Under the pieces are notes generated by a model, which did no database searches, was not told the origin of the DNA, and saw only the letters and a list, made by a program, of their open reading frames with translations. Below, piece after piece: positions 16,664 to 25,122 of a stretch of 42,769 nt of DNA; position 1 is the first letter of the stretch; each line of letters opens with the position of its first letter. The position numbers were made by a program, and so were the translations under genes. The stretch comes from a virus. Where the stretch lies: positions 1 to 42,769 of IMG/VR virus record IMGVR_UViG_3300048591_000167, one strand, 5' to 3'.

Positions 16664-17572
16664 TTATCCCCAAACGGTTTCAAGTGTGCCCACCAATACG
16701 GAAGACGCCAGACTTCCAGCGGTTCCCCGCCCATAGAACCCAAGAAATGCGCCGTCTTTGATCTCTGCCATCCCGCCCCGCAGGCGCATGGCTTCCTTTT
16801 CCGTCGCGTCCCCGAAGGATTCAATCGCCCCCGTGGTAGTCCTGCGGCACTCTTCCATGACGTAATGCGTTTCCAGCACCTTCACCAGAACGATGGCGCA
16901 CAATCCGCCGTTTGCCACAGAGAAGTTACAGGAAGTGACCGACTTGACGCCCTTGCTGCCAGCGGCCAGCGGAACGAACGCAGCCAGCCCGCCCGCCGCA
17001 TTGACCGCCTGCACCCCGCAGCCAGCAGGTTGCGCTGCGGCGCAATACATGCTGACGGTCGTCTGCGGGTTGTCGTCAGAATCCATGTAAGTAATCGTGA
17101 ATCGTCCCCCGCCAATCGTCGGGGCCTGCGATATGACCATCATCTGCACCCCTACCCCATCCGTGTATCTGGGCAGGGTAACCGTGTTGCCCATCGTCTG
17201 ATCTTCGCCCGCCGCATCCATGTCTATGAACGGGTAATAGAGCAGGTAATCCAGAAGCATCAATGGTTGATTCTGGCTCGTCGTCGCTGTCGCGCTCGAA
17301 GCGGCAGTCATCGCAGTTATTCTGTGAATGAACTGCTTGTCATCCCCCGCCATGCGCGGAACGATGATCCCCTTGGATTCGTCCAGTACCTCGGCTACCA
17401 GCGGAGAAGAGGCGTAATAATTCGGGATCGGATTTCCTGCGGCATAGGAATAGTCAAACCAATGCCCCGCTATCGTTGCTGATGCGGCTGGTTGTTTTCT
17501 GAATGTGCTAATCCACGACTTGCCGTTGTCGAACGAATCGACAAGCGCGGAGACGTTCCGAAACCCGGCCAT
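16664..17572 (-). CDS. Virion structural protein, paralogue of the downstream gene
   Basis: 302 residues from the ATG at 17572 (TGATG overlap with the upstream stop). A beta-rich protein with PTIGGGRFTITYMDSDDNPQ, TTVSMYCAA and AFVPLAAGSKGVKSVTS, mirrored in the 15762-16661 product. No signal peptide or enzyme motif. Probably part of the head or its decoration. Confidence 0.6.
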   Translation of the reverse strand: MAGFRNVSALVDSFDNGKSWISTFRKQPAASATIAGHWFDYSYAAGNPIPNYYASSPLVAEVLDESKGIIVPRMAGDDKQFIHRITAMTAASSATATTSQNQPLMLLDYLLYYPFIDMDAAGEDQTMGNTVTLPRYTDGVGVQMMVISQAPTIGGGRFTITYMDSDDNPQTTVSMYCAAAQPAGCGVQAVNAAGGLAAFVPLAAGSKGVKSVTSCNFSVANGGLCAIVLVKVLETHYVMEECRRTTTGAIESFGDATEKEAMRLRGGMAEIKDGAFLGFYGRGTAGSLASSVLVGTLETVWG

Positions 17573-17835
17573 CACACGCACCGCCCGGTGATCGCCGCCG
17601 CCATCTGATACCCGGCTTGCTTGATCTTGTTCGGCAGGTTCAACCCGCCCTTCCCTGCGAGGATTGACCGCCTCGGCGCGATGATCTCGCCGGTATGCTC
17701 ACACTTGCGCTTGATGATTGGTTCCGATCCTTCGACCGGAGTGACTTCAACAGCAAGCAAACATTCGGCGCAGTAGTACAGCGGCGGGCCGATCTTTTCC
17801 CATAGCGCCTTGTCCAGATCGCTCCTGGCGTCCAT
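17572..17835 (-). CDS. Small Cys-containing virion-operon protein
   Basis: 87 residues from the ATG at 17835, chosen because it overlaps the upstream stop as TAATG. YYCAECLLAVEV and KRKCEHTGEII provide a possible metal-binding Cys set. The C-terminal half is basic and helical. Function unknown. Confidence 0.6.
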   Translation of the reverse strand: MDARSDLDKALWEKIGPPLYYCAECLLAVEVTPVEGSEPIIKRKCEHTGEIIAPRRSILAGKGGLNLPNKIKQAGYQMAAAITGRCV

Positions 17836-18257
17836 TAGCTTTCGGTGATCGTCAGCGCACCGCCGGCAAACTGCGGAGTAATGCCGGAAGAAACGGCAAG
17901 CGAGGAATTCAGCGCCCCGAAATGCCATGCGTTCGTGCCGTCCCCGGTCGATACATGGGTGATCGTGTTGCCACTCGCCCCGCATTGTGGGAACGAAATC
18001 GTGGAAGCGTTGGAAGTCGCCCCGCCAGAGGCCGCAGCCCATCCGGTAGAACGGGCAACGTCCTGGTTGGCGTAGTTGGTATAGGTGGCGGCGTTCTCCG
18101 ATTGCAGGGCAGTCGAGGCCGTTAGGTTGGCCGTGTGCAGTTCCACATTGACGTTAGTCACTGGGGCAGAAGCGGCGTTGTCCGCCACGTTCGCCCATGC
18201 GGTGGCTCTGTACATGAGGTTGATGATGCTGTTACAGGTTGGGGTTCCTTTTGGCAT
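17835..18257 (-). CDS. Virion structural protein
   Basis: 140 residues, Ala/Thr/Ser/Asn-rich and beta-type (MPKGTPTCNSIINLMYRATA, GASGNTITHVSTGDGTNAWH, SSLAVSSGITPQFAGGALTI). It lies immediately after the portal gene. Similar short proteins are head-associated in many phages; the precise role is not recognised. Confidence 0.6.
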   Translation of the reverse strand: MPKGTPTCNSIINLMYRATAWANVADNAASAPVTNVNVELHTANLTASTALQSENAATYTNYANQDVARSTGWAAASGGATSNASTISFPQCGASGNTITHVSTGDGTNAWHFGALNSSLAVSSGITPQFAGGALTITES

Positions 18258-18268
18258 GGTTATGCTCC

Positions 18269-20548
18269 TTATGTTTCCTTGACTACGCCGGTATAGATGT
18301 TCCCGCTCGGCGCTTTCATGGTGATTTCCTTTTTCTTGGGCTGGTTCAGGCTCGCAATGACCTGAGACATTCCAGCAAGCATGTTTTGCGTGATCTGGTC
18401 TATGGCAGTAGCCATGTCCATTTCATGCGCTTCGTTCTCGTTTTCCTTCTTGCCGTCAGCATCGTGCATTTCAGATTGAGCGGACATACATGCTTTCATC
18501 TTCTCGACTTCAAGCAAAGCGAGGGCTTTTTGCTTCTCAAGTTCAAGCCTTGCGGCCTCGATTACCAAGTCCGTCTCTGCCTTGATCTGCGCCTTTTGTA
18601 TCTCGGCGTCTGTCTTGTTGGCGTCATTCACAGCGCCCAACTTTGTTTCTTGGTCTTTTAGTTGAAGCTCCTGCATCTTGATCGCTGATTGCGATTTGAG
18701 TTGCTGGTTTTCTTCTTGTAGTTGTTGAACGGCCTGTTGCGCCCCCTCTTGCATGGCCTGCATCTGCTGGCCCATTTCCTCCATTTGCATTTGAACCTGC
18801 GGCGGGATTTGCGGGCCATCCTTGCCGCCGAAGAACCTTGAGCCATCCCGGTATCCAGCAAGCCCGAAGACTTCCTTGCGCACTGCGTCCATATCGGCAT
18901 TCGGCAGGGCTTGCATGATCCCGGCCACGGTCTGAGCAGCGAAGGCGAATTTCTGTAGCTTGGATTGAGGATCGGTCGCACCCATACCGACATTGACATT
19001 GACTGTCACGTCCTGGTTAAGCATGCGGTCAAGAATGTTGTCCATTCCATACTTCTGGACTTCGGCACGCTCACCGATCAGGCCGAGGATTACATCGTCG
19101 GTCTCATAAGCTTGTTCAAGCTTGACAAGCTGTCTAAGGACAGGCTCAACCCACGTTTCCACAAATGTACGGATAAGGTATTCGGTCATTGCCGAAGACG
19201 ATCCGCGCATCATGTTCATGCCGCCGACAGTCTCGTTTAGCTGGCGCGAGGTCATGACTGAGGATTGCGAGAAATTCCCCATCAACTCGTCAAAGTCGAC
19301 GTTGATTCGGTCTTGCTCGGCGTATGAGGATGAAGTCACGTCAGGCCAGTTGATTTCCTCCACGTCATCCAAGGCATCCATCATCGTCACCGATCCTGCG
19401 ACGTTTCGCATCAGAGAGGGGATATCGACAGACTTGCCGCGCTTGGCCTTCCACCGCTTATTTAGTACCAATTTGACGTTATCCAAGCGGCTGTTTGCGA
19501 TGTCGTTTGCCTCCTTCTGCAATCCTTCGCCAAGTTCCGCAAGTGCAGAAGGCAGAACCTTGTGCGCCTCGATAACCGAGAAACCAATCACTATAGGGCG
19601 CTGACCGTGGAAATAGACTTCCTTCAGCGGCTTCGGCTCGGTCAGCATGTGCTGCGTGCCGAGGGTGTAATAAACAAGCTCTTCGCCTTCTTTCCTGACA
19701 AAGTTCTCATGCACCCAGGCGATTTCAAAGTCAGTAATCGCGGCGTCCTTGTCCTTGGAATCCTCGATCTTTCCTTCGCGCTCGTTGCGGATGGAGTCGT
19801 ATTCGGTCATAGCCGAACGGATTTCCCCGTCTTCCAGCTTCTTCCAAGTGGGCTGTCCGGTCTTCGGGTCTTTCTTGCCCATCATCTGCTTAACATCACC
19901 AACATACATTGGGATCAATCGGATGATGTACGGGCTTGAATCGACCGGGTTGGCCCAATCCGCCCCGGAGTCGAAACGGATATTCTCGATGGGGATCAAT
20001 TCAACGCAAGGTTTATCCTCGATTACCTCGGTCGAATCAACTTCAACCGTGATCGGCGTTCCGTCTTCATTGAGCAGAGGAATGCCGTCAACGATGTAGG
20101 GTTGCTTGACCTTGACGGTCTTTTCCTTGTATTTCCAGTATTGGTAGGAGGCAACAACCCCAATGACCTGCGATTCCTGAAACGCGCCGATCAGGGTAAT
20201 GAACCAAGGTATCGTTTTTTGCAGGCGATAGTTCAGAAGCTCCTGATAGAACTCTGCACTGGCCTTTTGTACCGGATCGTTATCGTTAGGCGGCTCACAC
20301 GTCACCACGTCGACATTAGAAAAAAAAGCCGCTGCGGCAGCGGCTTCGTTCTTTCGGATGACCGATCTGGTCTTCGGTCTGAAAATTTTCGACCGATACT
20401 TGTAAGTTTCCGAGTTGTATTTCGAGTCCTTCGGGTGCCTGTTGCTAAACAGGGCGATGTTGTCTTCCCACCGCTTGCGATAGTTCGCGTCAACATAGGA
20501 TGTGGAAGTCTTATAAGCGTCGCTCGCCAGCTTAAGCCATTCGCTCAT
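18269..20548 (-). CDS. Portal protein
   Basis: 759 residues, the length of P22-type podovirus portals. Directly downstream of terS-terL and two small genes. Typical segments: KYRSKIFRPKTRSVIRKNEA (about 48-67), a receptor-like core with ENIRFDSGADWANPVDSSPY, the stem region around LGEGLQKEANDIANSRLDNV, and a C-terminal Gln/Glu-rich coiled coil (about 610-740), the barrel that projects into the capsid. Forms the dodecameric DNA entry ring at one vertex. Confidence 0.9.
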   Translation of the reverse strand: MSEWLKLASDAYKTSTSYVDANYRKRWEDNIALFSNRHPKDSKYNSETYKYRSKIFRPKTRSVIRKNEAAAAAAFFSNVDVVTCEPPNDNDPVQKASAEFYQELLNYRLQKTIPWFITLIGAFQESQVIGVVASYQYWKYKEKTVKVKQPYIVDGIPLLNEDGTPITVEVDSTEVIEDKPCVELIPIENIRFDSGADWANPVDSSPYIIRLIPMYVGDVKQMMGKKDPKTGQPTWKKLEDGEIRSAMTEYDSIRNEREGKIEDSKDKDAAITDFEIAWVHENFVRKEGEELVYYTLGTQHMLTEPKPLKEVYFHGQRPIVIGFSVIEAHKVLPSALAELGEGLQKEANDIANSRLDNVKLVLNKRWKAKRGKSVDIPSLMRNVAGSVTMMDALDDVEEINWPDVTSSSYAEQDRINVDFDELMGNFSQSSVMTSRQLNETVGGMNMMRGSSSAMTEYLIRTFVETWVEPVLRQLVKLEQAYETDDVILGLIGERAEVQKYGMDNILDRMLNQDVTVNVNVGMGATDPQSKLQKFAFAAQTVAGIMQALPNADMDAVRKEVFGLAGYRDGSRFFGGKDGPQIPPQVQMQMEEMGQQMQAMQEGAQQAVQQLQEENQQLKSQSAIKMQELQLKDQETKLGAVNDANKTDAEIQKAQIKAETDLVIEAARLELEKQKALALLEVEKMKACMSAQSEMHDADGKKENENEAHEMDMATAIDQITQNMLAGMSQVIASLNQPKKKEITMKAPSGNIYTGVVKET

Positions 20549-20859
20549 CGCTTCCCCTTGATGCCTTCCACATTCTTAACGTCCTGCCCGTCGTATTTGC
20601 CCCTGCGAAGGTTGGCGCGCTCAAGAAACTCGCCACCCGCACGGATAACCCTTTTCTTGCGGATGGCGGCGTCAGTGATATTCGCAATGTGCAGCACCAT
20701 GCCCCATAGGGATGACAGGTAGAGATTCTTGATAACCAAAGCCCCATCACGAATCGTCACGGCCCACAGGTGGCCAGGATAATGGGCGTGCAGGGTCTCC
20801 GCTACCTCCTTCGCCATAGTCATGTCGGAGACTTCTTTGGTTTCGGCCTGATAGATCAT
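20545..20859 (-). CDS. Small protein between terminase and portal
   Basis: 104 residues. The N-terminal part (AKEVAETLHAHYPGHLWAVT, IRDGALVIKNLYL) matches a pattern I have seen in small proteins placed between terminase and portal genes; the C-terminus is basic. ATGA overlaps on both sides. Function unknown. Confidence 0.65.
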   Translation of the reverse strand: MIYQAETKEVSDMTMAKEVAETLHAHYPGHLWAVTIRDGALVIKNLYLSSLWGMVLHIANITDAAIRKKRVIRAGGEFLERANLRRGKYDGQDVKNVEGIKGKR

Positions 20860-21032
20860 TCCGGGGTGCGATAGATGCCGGTTTCGTATTGGTCTGTCGA
20901 TTCAAACTTCCGGCCATTGGAGAATTGATAGACCGTTTCCGGCTTCTTCCAATCCTTGCCGTGGGCTTTCACTACCAAGTCTTTGTAGTTGACCGTCCTG
21001 GTCGTTACTGGGTATTGGTTTTGCTGGCTCAT
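20856..21032 (-). CDS. Small conserved-position protein after terminase
   Basis: 58 residues from the ATG at 21032, which overlaps the terL stop as ATGA. Tyr/Lys-rich, with YQFSNGRKFESTDQYETGIY. Not recognised. Tight coupling to terL argues that it is translated. Confidence 0.55.
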   Translation of the reverse strand: MSQQNQYPVTTRTVNYKDLVVKAHGKDWKKPETVYQFSNGRKFESTDQYETGIYRTPE

Positions 21033-22405
21033 ATGTCTGGATACCATTCAGGTTCATGGTTGATCTGCTGGTCTATGTAACGCTCCGCACCGGCAGCCAT
21101 CGTTAGACAGAAAGCGTCGGCCAGGTCTGGAGACCTAACGCCGCGCTTCTTCATTTCGTCCTTGCTCTCTACCTGCAATTTGCCACTAGAGGTAATCTTG
21201 TATTTCACGCCGACAAGTTCTGACACAAGCGCATCGTCGTTTAGTTTGGTATCTCTCGCCTCAAACCATTCCCGACACTTGAACCACAATTCATCGCGCA
21301 ATCGCATATAACGCTCGTTTGCGCTAGGAGATTCGGCAACGTTGATACCAATAGCAGGCAAGCCAAGCTCACGCAAGCGATCAACAACACCAGCCCCTAT
21401 ACCAATCACGTCGCATAGGATTGAGTGCGGCTTCTCGTTGTCCGGCGTCGTATGCCACTCAAGCAGTACCTTGCCTGATACCTGCATGGTATCTAGCTGA
21501 TGCCACGCCTTGATTGGATCCATCAGCGCATTGCCACGTCGCTTTGCGAGTGCGGAACGATCCGATCCGAACCGAGCCACATCAAGCCCCCATACCGGAA
21601 CGACTTTATATGTCTCTACCTGCCGATCCTTGGCCGCTTCGCACAAGTGCAGAGGGATAACTACATCGTCTTCTGATAGCGGGAAGTCTCCCAAGACCCT
21701 GACTCGGTAGATATTCGAGTCAATGCCGTAACGCTCGGCCATCTGCTTCGGGTAGTCTTCCGACACGCGCGACGAATCAGCGCACCCAACTTTCATGGTG
21801 CGCCAGTATTCACGGCCCTTATGGAATGCGTCGTAGAAATAGCCCGATGTTCTTGTGGGATTGCCTACCATGAGGGTTTTTGCCCCCTTGGTACTCATGG
21901 CCCCCTCGCCTACCTCAAAGATGATGTCTTCGACGCCGGACGCCTCATCAACGAGGAAAAGCATGTTCTCGCTATGAAAGCCTTGGAAAGCCTCTGGCTG
22001 CTCTTTCCTGGCCGTCCTGGCTACGGCAAATGATTCGTTTGGGGCCTCGATAAGCTCGACCCTATCGCCCTTGATGACTAATTGATTGCGGAAGTAATCT
22101 AGCTTGATGGAGCGGTGCCACTTGGCTACCTCTCCCCATAACACATCCTCTAGCTGATGCGCTGTTGGGGCGGTCGCTGCGATCTTGGCCGGGAACCTAG
22201 TGCATAACCACCACAGCGTTATCCACGCCTCAAGCGCAGATTTCCCAACGCCATGCCCTGAACGGATTGCAACCCGGTCATTGTCCCTAATTGCGTTTAG
22301 GGCTTCTTCCTGCCATTTCTCAGGAGTTGCGCCGATTACTTGCTTAACAAACTCACTCGGGTTGTCCCGCAGGTATATCAGCTTGTGTAGGGATTCCTGG
22401 TGCAT
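21029..22405 (-). CDS. terL: Terminase large subunit
   Basis: 458 residues. ATPase: Walker A SGHGVGKS (49-56), Walker B MLFLVDEA (148-155), coupling motif MVGNPT (179-184). RNase H-type nuclease: GLDVARFGSD with D275 and D282, D332 in CDVIGIGAGVVD, and D427/D430 in SPDLADAF. Cuts and pumps DNA into the prohead through the portal. Its start overlaps the terS end by 53 bases. Confidence 0.95.
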   Translation of the reverse strand: MHQESLHKLIYLRDNPSEFVKQVIGATPEKWQEEALNAIRDNDRVAIRSGHGVGKSALEAWITLWWLCTRFPAKIAATAPTAHQLEDVLWGEVAKWHRSIKLDYFRNQLVIKGDRVELIEAPNESFAVARTARKEQPEAFQGFHSENMLFLVDEASGVEDIIFEVGEGAMSTKGAKTLMVGNPTRTSGYFYDAFHKGREYWRTMKVGCADSSRVSEDYPKQMAERYGIDSNIYRVRVLGDFPLSEDDVVIPLHLCEAAKDRQVETYKVVPVWGLDVARFGSDRSALAKRRGNALMDPIKAWHQLDTMQVSGKVLLEWHTTPDNEKPHSILCDVIGIGAGVVDRLRELGLPAIGINVAESPSANERYMRLRDELWFKCREWFEARDTKLNDDALVSELVGVKYKITSSGKLQVESKDEMKKRGVRSPDLADAFCLTMAAGAERYIDQQINHEPEWYPDI

Positions 22406-22679
22406 TGATTGTGCGGAGCGCGTCCAAAAGGGATAGCGTTGCAGTTACTTCTGCTTCAATTGATTGAATTGCCTTGCCGTCAATCCTGTCCCCGATTTCT
22501 TTGAGGGCCGCAGTGTCGCCCTGCAATCCCTTGGCTATTAGCTGCTGTGCCAAGGCGTCAAGGTGTGTTGCCTCGTCTTTAGGGTCGATAGGGCGCAACG
22601 CCGCTTTGCGGATAGCCTCTGCCCATTGCTTCGATTTCCTGGCCCCACCTGGGTTAGCTCTATTGCCTGTCTGGAACAT
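22353..22679 (-). CDS. terS: Terminase small subunit
   Basis: 108 residues. N-terminal Lys/Arg-rich segment (GARKSKQWAEAIRKAALRPI) then helices with LAQQLIAKGLQGDTAALKEI and GDRIDGK, a pattern common in phage small terminases. Directly upstream of terL. Recognises the packaging start site. A possible recognition region is the GC-rich non-coding stretch at 23119-23509. Confidence 0.75.
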   Translation of the reverse strand: MFQTGNRANPGGARKSKQWAEAIRKAALRPIDPKDEATHLDALAQQLIAKGLQGDTAALKEIGDRIDGKAIQSIEAEVTATLSLLDALRTINAPGIPTQADIPAGQPE

Positions 22680-22705
22680 TGTTTCTGCTGTTGTAGTTAA
22701 TTGAT

Positions 22706-22882
22706 TTATTTAATGATGCGCCGCAGCACATCAAGGACATTCCCGCTAAAGTCTGTCAGTGCCAACGCGCCAACCTCCCCGTCAAGCAAGGGGATGCCTG
22801 GCGGGTATCGGTCGATAGTGATGTAGTGGGGCATCTTGGCGATTTGATCGGAATAAGGCTTTGTTTCGGCCTCTTTCCACAT
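22706..22882 (-). CDS. Small protein upstream of terS
   Basis: 58 residues from the ATG at 22882 (TGATG overlap with the upstream stop); an ATG at 22927 is an alternative. Contains PHYITIDRYPPGIPLLDGEV. Not recognised. Confidence 0.5.
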   Translation of the reverse strand: MWKEAETKPYSDQIAKMPHYITIDRYPPGIPLLDGEVGALALTDFSGNVLDVLRRIIK

Positions 22883-23118
22883 CAATAGGCGGTACGCTGA
22901 AGGCTTGCTTGGTTCTGCGCCATCCATGATTGCGGGTCGAGAGGTTGAATGCCCATTGCTTGCTGTTCTTGCACATAGCGGCGATAGGGAAGGCTTTGCA
23001 GGACTTCCCCGGCTTGGGCAGCCATGCCGCTCCCGAGCATTTCGGGTTTCGGCTGTGGCTGCGCTTGTTGCGATCCGCCCATCATGGAGCGGTATAGGCG
23101 CATTAAGTAGTTATCCAT
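22882..23118 (-). CDS. Small Gln/Met-rich protein
   Basis: 78 residues from the ATG at 23118 with AGGA six bases upstream. MDNYLMRLYRSMMGGSQQAQ, then Pro/Gln-rich, ending NQASLQRTAY. Not recognised; first gene of the tight terminase-portal run. Confidence 0.5.
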   Translation of the reverse strand: MDNYLMRLYRSMMGGSQQAQPQPKPEMLGSGMAAQAGEVLQSLPYRRYVQEQQAMGIQPLDPQSWMAQNQASLQRTAY

Positions 23119-23509
23119 AATTTTCCTATGGGATGCATGAATAATCACCGCCACCGGTCAAGGGGTCAGATTCCTTGCCGGGGCGGCTAGGCTGCGGGAG
23201 GGGGTCGCAGCCGGGGGAAAGCGATGCCAGTTTGTCCCGATTCTGCCGGCGATCAACCCGGTTTCGGCGGTTTTGTCAGCACCAGGCTATCCGGCCTCTA
23301 TGCCGTTGCGCCCGGCGACCGAAGCCGCCGAGGGGTTATGGATGGGCTGCCCGTTCCGCACCCGAAGGCTGGCCCCTAACTAGGTCTTTGAGGGTCATTT
23401 AACGGAAATAGCCGAATCCGTTGCTATCGGCTGATACCCATACGGCTGACCTCGGAGTCTCTTTGTTGTCCGCGTCATGATCGCGTATCCAAGGCCATGC
23501 GTATGGGAA
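23119..23509. other. GC-rich non-coding region near terS
   Basis: I see no convincing gene here on either strand. The part at about 23160-23390 is very GC-rich and can form several stems, the clearest being GGCTGCG (23190-23196) with CGCAGCC (23206-23212). Related short motifs recur around 23405-23505 (GCCGAATC, ATCGGCTGAT, CCATACGG, CCATGCGTATGG). On the minus strand this would be part of the late transcript. Candidates: packaging (pac) site for terS, or a structured RNA. Confidence 0.5.
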
Positions 23510-23926
23510 TTATCTATTTTTATCTATGGCAAACGTTAGTCCATTAACAGCAGAATACCCTCCGCTTTTCGAGAAATACGCGGAGATTGATTCGTCTTCA
23601 TCTTCGTAATCAACAGGGATCACATTTGCAGCGTCTAGCGATGCCTCGTGCTCGGCTTTTGCAATTCTTGCCAATTTCACGCGCCGAACATTCCCCATAG
23701 TCCTCATGTTTTCTTGAGGGAACCCCTTTTTAATGTTCCCTATCTCGTATGCGCCATTATCATGGAATCGCTGCATACACAGCTTGTCGTGGCCAGACCC
23801 GCGATTATGAAAATCTTCTCCCCAAAAGTCGCACCACTCCTTAAACGTCAAATTCCACTTGATTCCGCGTCTTTTTGCGCCGCTTTTTTGAGAATTAAAC
23901 GCTTTCCGGGCTTTATCTATATCCAT
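23510..23926 (-). CDS. HNH/His-Me-finger-like small nuclease candidate
   Basis: 138 residues. The segment SGAKRRGIKWNLTFKEWCDF, then LCMQRFHDNGAYEIGNIKKG and an EN motif, resembles small phage proteins annotated as HNH-type endonucleases (RG-x-LxMxRxxDxGxYxxxN-xxxxxxN). No full zinc-binding set is visible. First gene after the late promoter and terminator. HNH nucleases often sit near terminases and assist packaging; whether this one does is inference. Confidence 0.5.
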   Translation of the reverse strand: MDIDKARKAFNSQKSGAKRRGIKWNLTFKEWCDFWGEDFHNRGSGHDKLCMQRFHDNGAYEIGNIKKGFPQENMRTMGNVRRVKLARIAKAEHEASLDAANVIPVDYEDEDESISAYFSKSGGYSAVNGLTFAIDKNR

Positions 23927-23937
23927 GATTGGAAATG

Positions 23938-23962
23938 AAAAAAGCCGCGCAGAGGCGGCTTT
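23938..23962 (-). terminator. Late-leader terminator (tR'-like)
   Basis: Minus strand: AAAGCCGC, six-base loop, GCGGCTTT followed by a T-run and ATTTCC. It begins about 25 bases after the expected start of the late transcript, so by default late transcription would stop here. Confidence 0.85.
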
Positions 23963-23995
23963 ACGTTTCGTATGGGCGAGCGAGGTGACGAGTTA

Positions 23996-24024
23996 ATCCT
24001 AGCAAATCATTTGCCGAAAGTCAA
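23996..24024 (-). promoter_or_regulatory. Late promoter (pR'-like)
   Basis: Minus strand: TTGACT (24024-24019), 17-base spacer, TAGGAT (24001-23996). It lies just downstream of the Q-like gene and is followed by a terminator, the arrangement of lambda pR'-tR'. Drives the long late operon if antiterminated. Confidence 0.75.
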
Positions 24025-24040
24025 TATGTTTTTCATGTTT

Positions 24041-24391
24041 TTATGCTAGGCCATTCGCCAGCATCGCCCGCCACACCCTACCCACCGCCCGCTCGAAACT
24101 GGCCTCCAGGTTCCGCAGCCTATACACCGCATGCAGGTATTGGTGGTTGATAGCAGCGGCTTCGTCTGGGGATAGGTCGTCAATGATCCGGTTCATTACC
24201 ACGGCGGCGTGTTCGTCGGCCTGCTCGCACAGGCAATCAAACGCATCATCCCCGCTGATTCCGCCGCACTGAATCCCTGCCGATCTGGCCGGGTAGCCTA
24301 GCCTCAATCCTGGGTGGCGCATCCATAGCGCCCAATTGCGGAGGTGGAAATCTACTAGCGGGTGGATGTCTGTTTTCACTGTATTAGGCAC
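24041..24391 (-). CDS. Putative Q-like late antitermination regulator
   Basis: 116 residues from GTG at 24391. The C-terminal half (DLSPDEAAAINHQYLHAVYR, then FERAVGRVWRAMLANGLA) has the helix-turn-helix-like pattern of Q/RinA-type late regulators of phages. The N-terminal part contains PARSAGIQCGGISGDDAFDC. Strongest support is position: last gene of the minus early operon, directly followed by a sigma70-type promoter and a terminator. The start codon lies in an attC-core-like GCCTAAT (minus strand). Confidence 0.5.
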   Translation of the reverse strand: MPNTVKTDIHPLVDFHLRNWALWMRHPGLRLGYPARSAGIQCGGISGDDAFDCLCEQADEHAAVVMNRIIDDLSPDEAAAINHQYLHAVYRLRNLEASFERAVGRVWRAMLANGLA

Positions 24392-24465
24392 CAGTCTTTA
24401 GATTTAGCCATTTGTTAACATACTGTTAGCAGTGTCCAATAAAACTTTAGTGGACGAAATGGTGG

Positions 24466-24831
24466 CTACTTCACGTTAGGTGCCAACATCGCGGTAATCC
24501 CTGCCACCGCGTCTTCGTACTCTTCCGCCCAAGTGTTCTTGTCAATCGTTCGCCACGGTTTCGCGCTGCGCTTCACGGCACACCATGCGTAACTTCCAGC
24601 GTTCGGCCACCGCTTCACGACCTCGATATAGACATCCAAGTCTTCGGCTGAAAGGTTCTCCGCATCCGCTCCCGGAACAAACAGATCATTGCAGTTAATC
24701 GCCGGGTAAGCGCCGTCGTCCCAAGTCTTTTTGTCGTCGTTGTAGCTCGTCAGGAAAATATGGTCTTCGCGCAAAAGCCAGAAAATCTTCCGTGCTGTTT
24801 CCAGTTCGGCAGTCATTGTGTCTAGTTGCAT
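24466..24831 (-). CDS. Cassette 1 protein, unknown
   Basis: 121 residues from the ATG at 24831 (GGAGA ribosome site). MQLDTMTAELETARKIFWLL is followed by an acidic middle with AENLSAEDLDVYIEVVKRWP and a Trp-rich C-terminus. Soluble; no family recognised. The last codons (PNVK) read through the boundary core, so the stop lies just outside the cassette. The gene runs opposite to the attC orientation. Confidence 0.65.
   Translation of the reverse strand: MQLDTMTAELETARKIFWLLREDHIFLTSYNDDKKTWDDGAYPAINCNDLFVPGADAENLSAEDLDVYIEVVKRWPNAGSYAWCAVKRSAKPWRTIDKNTWAEEYEDAVAGITAMLAPNVK
24475..24481 (+). other. Left boundary core site of the array
   Basis: GTTAGGT core without a matching inverse core or arms to its left, as expected where the first cassette joined a non-attC target. 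Just outside is a small inverted repeat (GTCCA...TGGAC, 24433-24455), and a similar ATTAGGC occurs at 24383-24389. Confidence 0.6.
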
Positions 24832-24865
24832 TTGTGTCTCCAAAAATCGGCCCTGGTGGTACGGC

Positions 24866-24931
24866 ACCTAACACGTCGCTCAACACGGACGGGCGCAAAA
24901 GCAGCGCCCGCCGGTTAGCTAGGCGTTAGCC
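24866..24931 (+). other. attC site A
   Basis: Inverse core ACCTAAC (24866-24872), core GTTAGCC (24925-24931). Arms GCTCAAC and GTTAGCT; GGGCGC/GCGCCC central stem. Extra C in the left arm. Confidence 0.85.
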
Positions 24932-24932
24932 A

Positions 24933-25097
24933 TCAACTGCGCAGCGCGTTGATTGTTTCGCGCGTGTCGTTGTCGTACAACAGCACATGGCTTCCTTCAT
25001 CGGGGTCCATTAACGTGCAGTTGTACTCACGCAAAATCCGCAGTATTTCGTCCCTGCATTTCTCAATGTCACGTTTTTCGTTTTCTGGTTTTTTCAT
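24933..25097 (-). CDS. Cassette 2 small protein
   Basis: 54 residues: MKKPENEKRDIEKCRDEILR, then ILREYNCTLMDPDEG, HVLLYDNDTRETIN and ALRS. GGGAG lies seven bases before the ATG. Charged helix then a short beta-like segment; no membrane part. It fills the whole cassette between sites A and B and stops one base beyond the core of A. Function unknown. Confidence 0.65.
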   Translation of the reverse strand: MKKPENEKRDIEKCRDEILRILREYNCTLMDPDEGSHVLLYDNDTRETINALRS

Positions 25098-25122
25098 GTC
25101 TTTTCTCCCGTCAATCGTTGAT

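Noticed and set aside
18117-18135. GTTAGG motif in a structural gene as an attC core
   Set aside because: No inverse core or paired arms nearby; chance match.
20102-20722. 206-residue plus-strand open frame
   Set aside because: Antisense to the portal gene; no independent support.
23175-23402. 75-residue plus-strand open frame in the GC-rich gap
   Set aside because: Arg/Pro/Cys-rich composition typical of chance frames in GC-rich DNA, no ribosome site, antisense to the late transcript.
23510-23926. Homing endonuclease inside an intron
   Set aside because: No split gene or intron-like flanks; it is a free-standing ORF in the late leader region.
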